From an uncultured Mailhella sp. (GTDB lineage: Bacteria; Desulfobacterota; Desulfovibrionia; Desulfovibrionales; Desulfovibrionaceae): a stretch of DNA of 5,985 bases. The notes under the pieces were generated by a model. It was not told where the DNA came from and did no database searches. It saw only the letters and a list, made by a program, of their open reading frames with translations. Shown here in pieces: positions 1 through 5,985 of the stretch. Location of the stretch: contig CALUWZ010000110.1 in the NCBI GenBank assembly GCA_944324625.1, positions 1 through 5,985 of the forward strand, given 5' to 3'. Every line of letters starts with the position of its first letter. The stretch's first letter is position 1. The translations under genes and the position numbers were made by a program.

Positions 1-436
1 CACGGCAGGGAATGCCGACCAAGCCCTCCAGTCCGCTCCAGCCGTTTTTTCTGCACTGCTGCAAAAGGCTTGGAATTTTATGGCCTGCTCCGACACTGAC
101 ATGAACAAAGCTGCTGTGATTTTCCGAAAGTTTTTTCTGCACCAGAGGAGGAAGGCTGTCATTCGGCAAGTTTTTTGCCTGCAGCGGCGTACATTCGGCT
201 TCGCCTGCAATGTCAATGTCCAGTATGCCGAAGGGAAGTTCCTTGTAAAGGCTTTCGTCGGCAATGATGACATTGCTTCCGCCGCCGAGAATTTTGCAGG
301 GCAGAAGTTTGTATTCCTGTTCCATGAAAGCAAGCAGATCTTGAGCAGATTTAATTTTGCAGTAATAGGGAGCAAGACCGCCGAGACGTATGGTGGTTTT
401 GTTCTTCAGTAAAACATTGTGCTCAAGTTTCAGCAT
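1..436 (-). CDS. murB: UDP-N-acetylenolpyruvoylglucosamine reductase MurB, N-terminal part (cut by window edge)
   Basis: MurB is the FAD-dependent cytosolic enzyme that uses NADPH to reduce UDP-GlcNAc-enolpyruvate to UDP-MurNAc. The gene has an ATG at 436, seven bases after the murC stop, and stays open to the left edge: 145 whole codons are visible, about half of a usual MurB. The N-terminal FAD-binding part shows NKTTIRLGG (12-20), the ILGGGSNVIIAD segment (49-60) that contacts FAD, HVSVGAG (112-118), and NGWSGLEGLVGIP (131-143), where MurB normally continues as GIPG/A-x-VGG. Here Cys 144 and Arg 145 follow at the edge. Between the FAD loop and VSVGAG lies a stretch (about 76-111) longer than in most MurB proteins I recall. 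MurB type I or II cannot be told, since the deciding C-terminal part is outside. The catalytic Ser and Glu are also outside. Confidence 0.92.
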   Translation of the reverse strand, partial: MLKLEHNVLLKNKTTIRLGGLAPYYCKIKSAQDLLAFMEQEYKLLPCKILGGGSNVIIADESLYKELPFGILDIDIAGEAECTPLQAKNLPNDSLPPLVQKKLSENHSSFVHVSVGAGHKIPSLLQQCRKNGWSGLEGLVGIPCR

Positions 437-443
437 GTTTTTC

Positions 444-1850
444 TTACCCTTTGTTTTGCAGAAAGTTCAGAATTTTTGCGCTCAGTGTTGTAATACTGCC
501 TGCGCCTTGGGTGATGACGAGGTCGTTTTCCCGCAGATCGCCGCACAGGCTTTCGCATAATTCGTCCATGCCTGAAAAGGGCAGTACGGGAAGTTCGGGA
601 CAGATTTGGCGAATGCCTCGTGCAAGGCTTTCGCTGTTGATGCCCGGAATCGGTTTTTCGCCGGCAGGATAAATTTCTGCCAGATATAATTTGTCAATGC
701 CTGCAAAGCATGAGCAGAAATCACCGAACAATGCTTCCGTACGCGAAAAACGGTGGGGCTGGAATGCCATGACAATGCGCCTGTCGGGATAGGCCTGCTT
801 GGCGCAGTTTACAGTCATTTTGATTTCCGTGGGGTGGTGCCCGTAATCGTCGATAAGGATAATGTTATCGGCTTCGCCTTTAAATTCAAAACGTCTGCCG
901 ACACCCGTAAACTCTTTCAGCCCGCGGAGAATGGCTTCTTTTCCGATTCCTGCTTCCATGCTGACGCCTATGGCGGCAAGGGCGTTCAGAATATTGTGTT
1001 TTCCGGGGTGGTTCAAAACGACCTCTGCCCAGAAAACTTCTTTGATTTGTCCGTTTTCCTTGTGGATTTTATGGTATACATTAAAGCGGTTGGTTTTGTC
1101 GGTATGCAGAATTTCTGCGCGCAGGGTATTGCTTTCGCCGAAACCGTATGTAATGACGGGCCGTTTTATTTTGGGAAGAATCCGTTTTATGCCTTCATCG
1201 TCGCCGCAGACAATGTTGACCCCGTAAAACGGAACCTTGTTCATGAAAGAAATAAAGGAATTGTCGATATTTTCCTGTGTTCCGTAGTGGTCGATGTGGT
1301 CATAGTCCACGTTGGTCACCACGTTGATGATGGGGAAAAGATAGAGGAAAGAACCGTCGGATTCGTCGGCTTCGGCAATCAGGTATTTGCCTTTGCCGAG
1401 ACGGGCATTGGTGCCGTATGCGTTCAGAAGTCCGCCGATAATGACAGTGGCGTCAAGTTCTGCTGCGTCAAAAATGGATGCGGTCAGTGACGTTGTCGTG
1501 GTTTTGCCGTGTGTGCCTGCAATGGCAATGCCGTTGCGGAGGCGCATAAGTTCTGCCAGCATTTCCGCACGGGCAATGACGGGGATATTGCGTTTTCTTG
1601 CGGCGGCGATTTCCGGATTGTCGTCTTTAATTGCCGTGGAACGGACGACAACCTGTGGATTTTTTAAGTTTTCTTCCGCATGGCCGAGATGAATTTCCGC
1701 ACCGAGGGCTTTAAGGCGCTGTACGGTTTTTCCTTCGCTCATGTCTGAGCCCGTTACGGTGTAGCCGAGGTTTAAAAGCACTTCGGCAATGCCGCTCATG
1801 CCGCTGCCGCCTATTCCTATCATGTGTATGGTATGTACTTTATGGTCCAT
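444..1850 (-). CDS. murC: UDP-N-acetylmuramate--L-alanine ligase MurC
   Basis: MurC is the cytosolic ATP-dependent ligase that adds L-Ala to UDP-MurNAc, the first amino acid of the stem peptide. It has 468 residues, normal length. The N-terminal UDP-binding domain begins [18 protein letters not shown] (9-26), the classic MurC glycine-rich start. The ATPase domain has the P-loop [10 protein letters not shown] (111-120), EADESDGSF (160-168), [11 protein letters not shown] (180-190) and HNILNALAA (285-293). The C-terminal domain shows GVGRRFE (316-322), DDYGHHPTE (334-342), FQPHRFSRT (363-371) and QGAGSI (448-453). DDYGHHPTE and FQPHRFSR separate MurC from MurD, MurE and MurF, though the Mpl muropeptide ligase is a relative; the GTHGKTTT loop, the length and the place between murG and murB favour MurC. 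The start is ten bases after the murG stop and has only a weak AG-rich leader. Confidence 0.97.
   Translation of the reverse strand: MDHKVHTIHMIGIGGSGMSGIAEVLLNLGYTVTGSDMSEGKTVQRLKALGAEIHLGHAEENLKNPQVVVRSTAIKDDNPEIAAARKRNIPVIARAEMLAELMRLRNGIAIAGTHGKTTTTSLTASIFDAAELDATVIIGGLLNAYGTNARLGKGKYLIAEADESDGSFLYLFPIINVVTNVDYDHIDHYGTQENIDNSFISFMNKVPFYGVNIVCGDDEGIKRILPKIKRPVITYGFGESNTLRAEILHTDKTNRFNVYHKIHKENGQIKEVFWAEVVLNHPGKHNILNALAAIGVSMEAGIGKEAILRGLKEFTGVGRRFEFKGEADNIILIDDYGHHPTEIKMTVNCAKQAYPDRRIVMAFQPHRFSRTEALFGDFCSCFAGIDKLYLAEIYPAGEKPIPGINSESLARGIRQICPELPVLPFSGMDELCESLCGDLRENDLVITQGAGSITTLSAKILNFLQNKG
447..452 (-). promoter_or_regulatory. Possible ribosome binding site of murB
   Basis: AAAGGG on the minus strand is formed by the last two codons of murC (Lys-Gly) and lies ten bases before the murB ATG at 436. 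The spacer is slightly long. The murC stop falls inside it, so murB may also be translated by coupling to murC. Confidence 0.5.
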
Positions 1851-1860
1851 ATATTTTTTC

Positions 1861-2946
1861 TTATTTCTTCAGGAGGTTAATAAGTTCTGCCGCAACGTTT
1901 TTGGCTGCGTCTTTTCGGGCAAGCCTGCCTATGTTTTCGGCCATTTCGGCAAGTTCTTCCTTGTTCTGCAGAATGGAAAGCAGAATTTTGTCCATGGGAT
2001 AATTTTTGAGTTCGCTTTCCTGCACCATGAGTGCGCCCTTATGGTCTGCAATGTTTTGGGCATTGGCGGTTTGGTGGTCGCCCGCAGCATAGGGGAAAGG
2101 AATGAACATGGCGGGAGTTTTGGTTGCGGCAAGTTCCGCAATGCTGGTTGCACCCGCACGGCACAGGGCAAAATCGGATTTTGCGTATACTTCGGCCATA
2201 TTGTCAATAAAGGGAAAAAGCATTGTGTCGGTTTCTTCTTTGCTGAAACCGTGGCTTTTGTAGGCCTCGGCCATACGGGCATAGTCCTTGTCGCCGCACT
2301 GGTGCACAATGCGGATATTGTTGTCGCGGAGCGTGCCCAAAAGCTGTACGGCAAGGGAATTTATTGCCGCTGCCCCAAGGCTTCCGCCCATGATCAGAAG
2401 CTGGGTGTAATCTTTGTTTTCTTTTTTCACTTCGGCAATTTCTCTGCGGATGGGATTGCCCGTGAGCACGCATTTTTTCGGATTGAACTGTTTATGGGTG
2501 TTAGGCAGGGAAAGGCAGATTTTGTCTGCAAATTTGCCCAATATTTTATTGGCAAGGCCTGCCACTGCGTTTTGTTCGTGTATCATGACGGGAAGGCCGC
2601 GGAGCTTTGCGGCGGCAAGCATGGCAAAACAGGCATAGCCGCCGAAACCGATAACGGCATTGATGTTGTTTCTGCCCAAAAACACATAACTTTCCCAAAC
2701 GGCTTTTGCCATGGCAAAAAGAGCGGATACGGCCTTTATGCCTCTGCCTTTTATGCCGCGGACATTGAGGCCGTAAAAGGCAATGCCGTGTTTTTGGCAG
2801 AGTTCTTTTTCTTTGCCGTATAAGGAACCCGCAAAAAGGACTTCTGCATTGGGGCAGCTTTGTTTTATTTCATCGGCAACCGCAAGGGCAGGAAAAATAT
2901 GTCCGCCCGTTCCGCCTGTGGAAACTATGATTTTTAACGTATCCAT
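1861..2946 (-). CDS. murG: Lipid II synthase MurG (undecaprenyldiphospho-muramoylpentapeptide beta-N-acetylglucosaminyltransferase)
   Basis: MurG is a GT-B glycosyltransferase on the inner face of the membrane that transfers GlcNAc from UDP-GlcNAc to lipid I, making lipid II. At 361 residues it is full length. The N-terminal acceptor domain starts with the glycine-rich loop [10 protein letters not shown] (11-20), including the conserved His 16, then FGGYACF (101-107) and HEQNAVAG (123-130). GNPIRR (163-168) lies near the domain border. The C-terminal UDP-GlcNAc-binding domain has GGSLGA (187-192, where GGSQGA is more common), HQCG (215-218), [13 protein letters not shown] (262-274) with the conserved Glu 271, and [14 protein letters not shown] (283-296) with the sugar-binding Gln 292. 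The start overlaps the ftsW stop as TAATG, which suggests translational coupling, so lipid II synthesis and its use would be produced together. No signal peptide or membrane helix is seen, as expected for a peripheral enzyme. Confidence 0.97.
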   Translation of the reverse strand: MDTLKIIVSTGGTGGHIFPALAVADEIKQSCPNAEVLFAGSLYGKEKELCQKHGIAFYGLNVRGIKGRGIKAVSALFAMAKAVWESYVFLGRNNINAVIGFGGYACFAMLAAAKLRGLPVMIHEQNAVAGLANKILGKFADKICLSLPNTHKQFNPKKCVLTGNPIRREIAEVKKENKDYTQLLIMGGSLGAAAINSLAVQLLGTLRDNNIRIVHQCGDKDYARMAEAYKSHGFSKEETDTMLFPFIDNMAEVYAKSDFALCRAGATSIAELAATKTPAMFIPFPYAAGDHQTANAQNIADHKGALMVQESELKNYPMDKILLSILQNKEELAEMAENIGRLARKDAAKNVAAELINLLKK

Positions 2947-4157
2947 TATGCATAATCCTTATTGAGTTTTTGCATGGAAAGGTTCGTTTTTTTATTCGTA
3001 TAAAGATTTTTTTCTTCAGGGCTTACCGTTCGGGAATAGTTGAGAATAAAGCCTATGCAGACCATTGTCGCAAGCAGGGAACTGCCGCCGTAGCTCAAAA
3101 ACGGCATGGCAACGCCTTTTGGGGGAACCATGCCCATGATAACAGCAAGATTAAGGGTTGCGCCGAGGGCAATGATAAGGGAAAGGCCGAAGCAGGTCAG
3201 TTTGTCGCGCAGTTCTTTTTGTCCGAGGACAATGCGGTAGCAGCGGGCAAAGATCAGCATGAACAGGCCCATCATAATGGTAATGCCGAGAAGTCCCAGT
3301 TCTTCGCCGATGACGGAAACGATAAAGTCGTTATGCGCTTCGGGAAGGTAGAGGAGTTTTTGGCGTCCGTTGCCCATGCCCACGCCCAAAAAACTTCCTT
3401 CCGCAAGGGCGTAGAAGGATTGGACAAGCTGATAGCCTGTGCCTTGGGCGTCTTTGAAGGGGTCGATAAAGGCAAGCAGACGGCGCATGCGGTAGGGGGA
3501 ATTCATAATCAGGCTGACGGCAAGCGTTGTCATCATGCTGAAGGAAAGGGCAAGATAAATGAAGCGTGTTCCGCCCGCAAGGCAGAGGAAAAATAAAATA
3601 GCCAGCAAAATGACGGCAGCGCCGAAATCAGGCTGAAGCAAAAGGAGCATGCACAAAATGCCCGTTATGGCAAAAGGAGGAATAACGCCTTTGCTGAATG
3701 TTCTGCCCAAATGCTGGTGCGTGCTTAAAAAGTAAGATAGGTAAAGAACAAGGGCAATTCTGGCAAATTCCATAGGCTGCAGGGAAAAGCTGAAAAACGG
3801 GAGCCAGCGGCTTGCGCCGTTTACGTCAATGCCGAGGGGCGTCAGGGTAAGGAGCAGAAGAAAAATGGAAATGCCTATGGCAAGATAGTGGATATTGTTT
3901 AAAATTCTCCTCGGGAAATAGGTGCAGGCCGTCATAATGACAAGGCCGAAAGAAACAAAGGCAAACTGTCTTTTGAAAAAATAATACTTGTCGCCGAAAT
4001 CCCTTTCGCCCACAACGCTGCCTGCGCTTAAAACCATGAGCAGGCCGAGGCTGAGCATGATAAGCACGCTTACAAGAAGCCACCAGTCGATACTGCGGTA
4101 TTCCTGACTTGGGGACGCTGTTTTTTTCCGGTAATTTTTGTTGCCTGAATATATCAT
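2946..4157 (-). CDS. ftsW: Septal peptidoglycan glycosyltransferase FtsW (SEDS family)
   Basis: FtsW is a polytopic membrane protein of the SEDS family that polymerises lipid II into glycan strands at the septum, working with a class B penicillin-binding protein (FtsI). It has 403 residues, usual for the family. About 24 mostly polar cytosolic residues precede the first membrane helix (WWLLVSVLIMLSLGLLMVL, from 25), and many hydrophobic segments follow. Motifs in order are GASRWL (114-119), LQPMEFAR (126-133, usually QPSE), QPDFGAA (175-181), RRLLAFIDPF (225-234), GTGYQLVQS (239-247), LPEAHNDFIVSVIGEELG (271-288) and PPKGVAMPFLSYGGSS (345-360). Asp 277 of AHNDF matches the catalytic Asp of SEDS enzymes. 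The related RodA is less likely, because the gene sits between murD and murG and has the PxKG...PFxSYGGSS ending typical of FtsW. A polar C-terminal tail of about 30 residues follows. Its stop shares one base with the murG start. Confidence 0.95.
   Translation of the reverse strand: MIYSGNKNYRKKTASPSQEYRSIDWWLLVSVLIMLSLGLLMVLSAGSVVGERDFGDKYYFFKRQFAFVSFGLVIMTACTYFPRRILNNIHYLAIGISIFLLLLTLTPLGIDVNGASRWLPFFSFSLQPMEFARIALVLYLSYFLSTHQHLGRTFSKGVIPPFAITGILCMLLLLQPDFGAAVILLAILFFLCLAGGTRFIYLALSFSMMTTLAVSLIMNSPYRMRRLLAFIDPFKDAQGTGYQLVQSFYALAEGSFLGVGMGNGRQKLLYLPEAHNDFIVSVIGEELGLLGITIMMGLFMLIFARCYRIVLGQKELRDKLTCFGLSLIIALGATLNLAVIMGMVPPKGVAMPFLSYGGSSLLATMVCIGFILNYSRTVSPEEKNLYTNKKTNLSMQKLNKDYA
2956..2960 (-). 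promoter_or_regulatory. Ribosome binding site of murG inside the end of ftsW
   Basis: AAGGA on the minus strand is encoded within the last codons of ftsW (Lys-Asp), nine bases before the murG ATG at 2946. The A of that ATG is the last base of the ftsW TAA stop, so ribosomes ending ftsW can restart on murG directly. Confidence 0.65.
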
Positions 4158-4164
4158 TCTGTAT

Positions 4165-4169
4165 TCCTT
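4165..4169 (-). promoter_or_regulatory. Ribosome binding site of ftsW
   Basis: AAGGA on the minus strand lies seven bases before the ATG at 4157. It is the clearest Shine-Dalgarno site in the window and supports this start. It lies in the 35-base gap after murD, the widest gap here, so ftsW does not depend on close coupling to murD. Confidence 0.75.
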
Positions 4170-4192
4170 GTGCAGAGCCTTTGCGCAGTCTG

Positions 4193-5518
4193 TCAGGCAA
4201 AGCTTTTTACAATGCCGATAAAGTCTTTGCCGCGTTCTTCATAGTTTTTGTATTGGTCAAAACTGGAAGTGGCGGGAGCAAGCAAAACTGCGTCGTTGGC
4301 AATTGCCATATTTTTTGCCCGCTTGAGGGCATCAGCCATTTTTTCGTCATAGGAAATGGAAAAAAAGTCTTTCCATGCAGGTTCAAAAATTTCACGGCTG
4401 CCGCCGTAAAGGGCAATATGCTTTACTTTGCCCTGCATAAGCGGAATAATTCCTTCCAGGTCACCGCCTTTGAACTTGCCTCCTGCAAGCAGAATAATGG
4501 GGTGCCCTTCTTCGTGCACGGCTTTTACCGCCACTTCAAGGGCTGAAATTGTCGTGCATTTTGTGTCATTGATATAGACAACGCCGTTCAGTTCCCTGAC
4601 AAGTTCCAGACGGTTTTTCATGGGCTGCATTTTTTCCATGGCTTTTCGGGCATTTTCAAAGCTGACCCCGAAAATCCTGCAGGCCTGCCAAGCGGCTTCC
4701 GCATTGGCCTGATTATGCTGTCCGATCAGTTTTGTGTCGGGAAAACTGCGCTTTTCGGCATCAAAAACAACAGTTTTTGCTTTGAAGGCATATTCCTTTG
4801 CAAGATAGGCGATATCTTCGCCGAGTACGGCAAAATCTTCTTCCGTCTGATGGGCGAAAAGGTTCATTTTTGCGTCGGTATATTCCTTCATGTCTGCATG
4901 ATAGTCCAAATGGTTTGGGGAAATGTTCAGGCAAATTCCCACATGGGCTTTCAGGGCATTGCAGGTTTGGAGCTGAAAACTGGACAATTCCAGAACAAGC
5001 ACGTCCGCTTTTGTGCTGTCCGGATTTTCAAGGCGTTCCAAGGCATATACGGAAAGAGGCGTGCCGATGTTTCCGCCCGTGAAAACATGAAGTCCCTGTT
5101 CTTTCAGCATTTCGGAGCAGATTGTCGTGGTCGTTGTTTTTCCGCTTGTGCCGGTAATGCCCAAAATCGGGACATTTTCACAGAAAAGGTATGCAATTTC
5201 CGTTTCTGAAACCGCAAGGGCTTTTTCGGGCAGAAAAGCCTGAAACTGGGAAAGCGCCGCACCGGGGCTTGGAATGAAAATATCGCAGTCGGCGAAATGT
5301 TCTTTCTTGTGTTCGCCGAAAAAGCAGGGGACGGCGTTTTTTATCAGAAACTCTTTAAAATCGGGCTGTAAATTTTCTTCCTTTTGTTCGTGAAAAACAA
5401 CGGGTGCGCCGATTTTGAGCATAAGTCTGACTGCGGCGCGTCCTGAGGCTCCTCCGCCCACAATGTGAACGGTGCATTTATTGTCAAGTTTTTGTTTGAT
5501 ATCCTGCAAAGTAATCAT
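4193..5518 (-). CDS. murD: UDP-N-acetylmuramoyl-L-alanine--D-glutamate ligase MurD
   Basis: MurD is the cytosolic ATP-dependent ligase that adds D-Glu to UDP-MurNAc-L-Ala. With the ATG at 5518 it has 441 residues, normal for the family. The N-terminal UDP-binding domain opens with HIVGGGASGRAA (18-29). The central ATPase domain has the P-loop GITGTSGKTTT (120-130), GGNIGTP (148-154), LELSSFQ (177-183), NHLDYH (202-207) and GQHNQANAEAA (266-276). The C-terminal domain shows NRLELV (302-307), NDTKCTT (317-323), LLAGGKFKGGD (343-353) and LAPATSSFDQYKNYEERG (413-430), the last matching the D-Glu-binding end of MurD. A TTG at 5530 would add four residues (total 445), but nothing upstream of it looks like a ribosome binding site, whereas GGAA lies six bases before the ATG. 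Several motif positions differ from the E. coli form (see findings), but all core catalytic motifs are present, so it should be active. It sits between mraY and ftsW, its usual place. Confidence 0.97.
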   Translation of the reverse strand: MITLQDIKQKLDNKCTVHIVGGGASGRAAVRLMLKIGAPVVFHEQKEENLQPDFKEFLIKNAVPCFFGEHKKEHFADCDIFIPSPGAALSQFQAFLPEKALAVSETEIAYLFCENVPILGITGTSGKTTTTTICSEMLKEQGLHVFTGGNIGTPLSVYALERLENPDSTKADVLVLELSSFQLQTCNALKAHVGICLNISPNHLDYHADMKEYTDAKMNLFAHQTEEDFAVLGEDIAYLAKEYAFKAKTVVFDAEKRSFPDTKLIGQHNQANAEAAWQACRIFGVSFENARKAMEKMQPMKNRLELVRELNGVVYINDTKCTTISALEVAVKAVHEEGHPIILLAGGKFKGGDLEGIIPLMQGKVKHIALYGGSREIFEPAWKDFFSISYDEKMADALKRAKNMAIANDAVLLAPATSSFDQYKNYEERGKDFIGIVKSFA

Positions 5519-5524
5519 GGCAAA

Positions 5525-5528
5525 TTCC
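5525..5528 (-). promoter_or_regulatory. Probable ribosome binding site of murD (decides the start)
   Basis: On the minus strand GGAA is followed by a six-base spacer and then the ATG at 5518. It overlaps the alternative TTG start at 5528-5530, and no purine-rich site precedes that TTG, because the bases before it are the end of mraY (ACGCTAACAA). This favours the ATG. The motif is short, so confidence is moderate. Confidence 0.55.
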
Positions 5529-5533
5529 AATTG

Positions 5534-5985
5534 TTAGCGTATTTTCAGAACAGACAGGGACATAAGGGCAAACAGAACGGAGATAATCCAGAAGCGGACG
5601 ATAATTTTTGATTCTGTCCAGCCTTTCAGTTCAAAGTGGTGGTGCAGAGGAGCCATTTTGAACAGGCGTTTTCCTCCGCTGTATTTAAAATAGGCAACCT
5701 GCAGGGTTACGCTTAATGTTTCGATGACAAAAAGTCCGCCTGCCAAAATAAGGATTAATTCCTGCTTGGCGAGAATGGCTAAAAATCCGATGACGCCGCC
5801 AAGGCTGAGGGAACCCACGTCACCCATGAAAACTTGGGCAGGCTGTGCGTTGAACCATAAAAAGCCGAGGCCTGCGCCCATGAGCGCACCGCAGAAAATT
5901 ACCACTTCGCTGACGCCGGGAACAAAGGCAACCTGCAGATAGTTGGCTAAATTTGCGTGTCCTGCCACATACAGGAAAATGGCGT
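5534..5985 (-). CDS. mraY: Phospho-N-acetylmuramoyl-pentapeptide-transferase MraY, C-terminal part (cut by window edge)
   Basis: MraY is the integral membrane enzyme that transfers phospho-MurNAc-pentapeptide from UDP to undecaprenyl phosphate, giving lipid I on the cytosolic face of the membrane. The frame stays open to the right edge, so the start lies outside. The visible 149 residues are about the last 40% of a protein usually near 360 residues. Numbered from the first whole codon, residues 45-59 carry the signature [15 protein letters not shown], whose Asp (55) matches one of the three essential aspartates of the family. Residues 111-118 are APLHHHFE with the conserved triple His, followed by RFWII (130-134). 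Several hydrophobic helices alternate with these loops, and the protein ends in LKIR, as is common for MraY. A GTG at 5968 could be misread as a start, but the family match continues upstream of it (AIFLYVAGH), so it is internal. The stop is 15 bases before the preferred murD start. Confidence 0.97.
   Translation of the reverse strand, partial: AIFLYVAGHANLANYLQVAFVPGVSEVVIFCGALMGAGLGFLWFNAQPAQVFMGDVGSLSLGGVIGFLAILAKQELILILAGGLFVIETLSVTLQVAYFKYSGGKRLFKMAPLHHHFELKGWTESKIIVRFWIISVLFALMSLSVLKIR

Noticed and set aside
1871..1876. AGGAGG on the plus strand, a perfect-looking Shine-Dalgarno
   Set aside because: It is the complement of Leu codons at the end of murG. No convincing plus-strand gene starts after it.
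1371..2438. Recurring TTCGGCAA word (162, 1371, 1782, 1945, 2431) that could suggest an uptake or recognition sequence
   Set aside because: The four copies in murC and murG encode Ala-Glu (GCC GAA on the minus strand) in conserved protein contexts, and the murB copy falls in Leu-Pro-Asn codons. The spacing is irregular and there is no extended consensus, so codon preference is enough.
1789..2823. Long plus-strand open frame (344 codons) antisense to murG, and similar ones at 80-412, 753-1490, 2970-3596 and 4715-5209
   Set aside because: All five lie in the same register, with codon boundaries matching the sense gene beneath. In that register only sense codons TTA, CTA and TCA make antisense stops, so scarcity of those codons in the real genes explains the long frames. 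The translations show no recognisable family, while the opposite strand encodes clear enzymes.
4158..4192. Possible promoter or terminator in the murD-ftsW gap
   Set aside because: The gap is only 35 bases, with no -10/-35 pair and no U-run after the hairpin. I treat it as an internal junction of one operon.
5724..5942. Plus-strand open frame of 72 codons over mraY
   Set aside because: It lies entirely opposite strongly conserved MraY motifs and has no family signal or ribosome binding site of its own.

Overview
The window is an internal piece of a bacterial division and cell-wall (dcw) cluster. Every gene is on the minus strand, so transcription runs right to left. In that order the genes are mraY (3' part only, running off the right edge), murD, ftsW, murG, murC and murB (5' part only, running off the left edge). 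Coding density is close to complete. The gaps are 15, 35, -1 (a TAATG stop/start overlap), 10 and 7 bases, so this looks like one transcription unit. I see no internal promoter, terminator, RNA gene, repeat array, mobile element or CRISPR, and no stretch of 300 bases without a gene.

The genes cover consecutive steps of peptidoglycan precursor synthesis. MurB and MurC make UDP-MurNAc and add L-Ala, and MurD adds D-Glu, all in the cytosol. MraY moves the finished UDP-MurNAc-pentapeptide onto undecaprenyl phosphate to make lipid I. MurG adds GlcNAc on the inner face of the membrane to make lipid II. FtsW is the SEDS-family glycosyltransferase that polymerises lipid II at the division septum. Neighbours expected outside the window, but not seen, are murE/murF on the right and ftsQ/ftsA/ftsZ on the left.

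The order murG-murC-murB inside the cluster, with no ddl gene between murC and murB, differs from the E. coli layout. Together with the style of the proteins (the MurC N-terminus, MurD with NHLDYH, NDTKCTT and GGKFKGGD, and MurB with TTIRLGG), it recalls Desulfovibrio-like bacteria (Desulfobacterota, formerly Deltaproteobacteria) with moderate GC. This assignment comes from memory of family patterns, not from a search, and is tentative.

I found no novel system here. The points worth a second look are small: the murD start codon, an extra segment and an unusual GIPCR motif in MurB, lineage-type substitutions in MurD and FtsW, an imperfect hairpin between murD and ftsW, and a weak ribosome binding site before murC.
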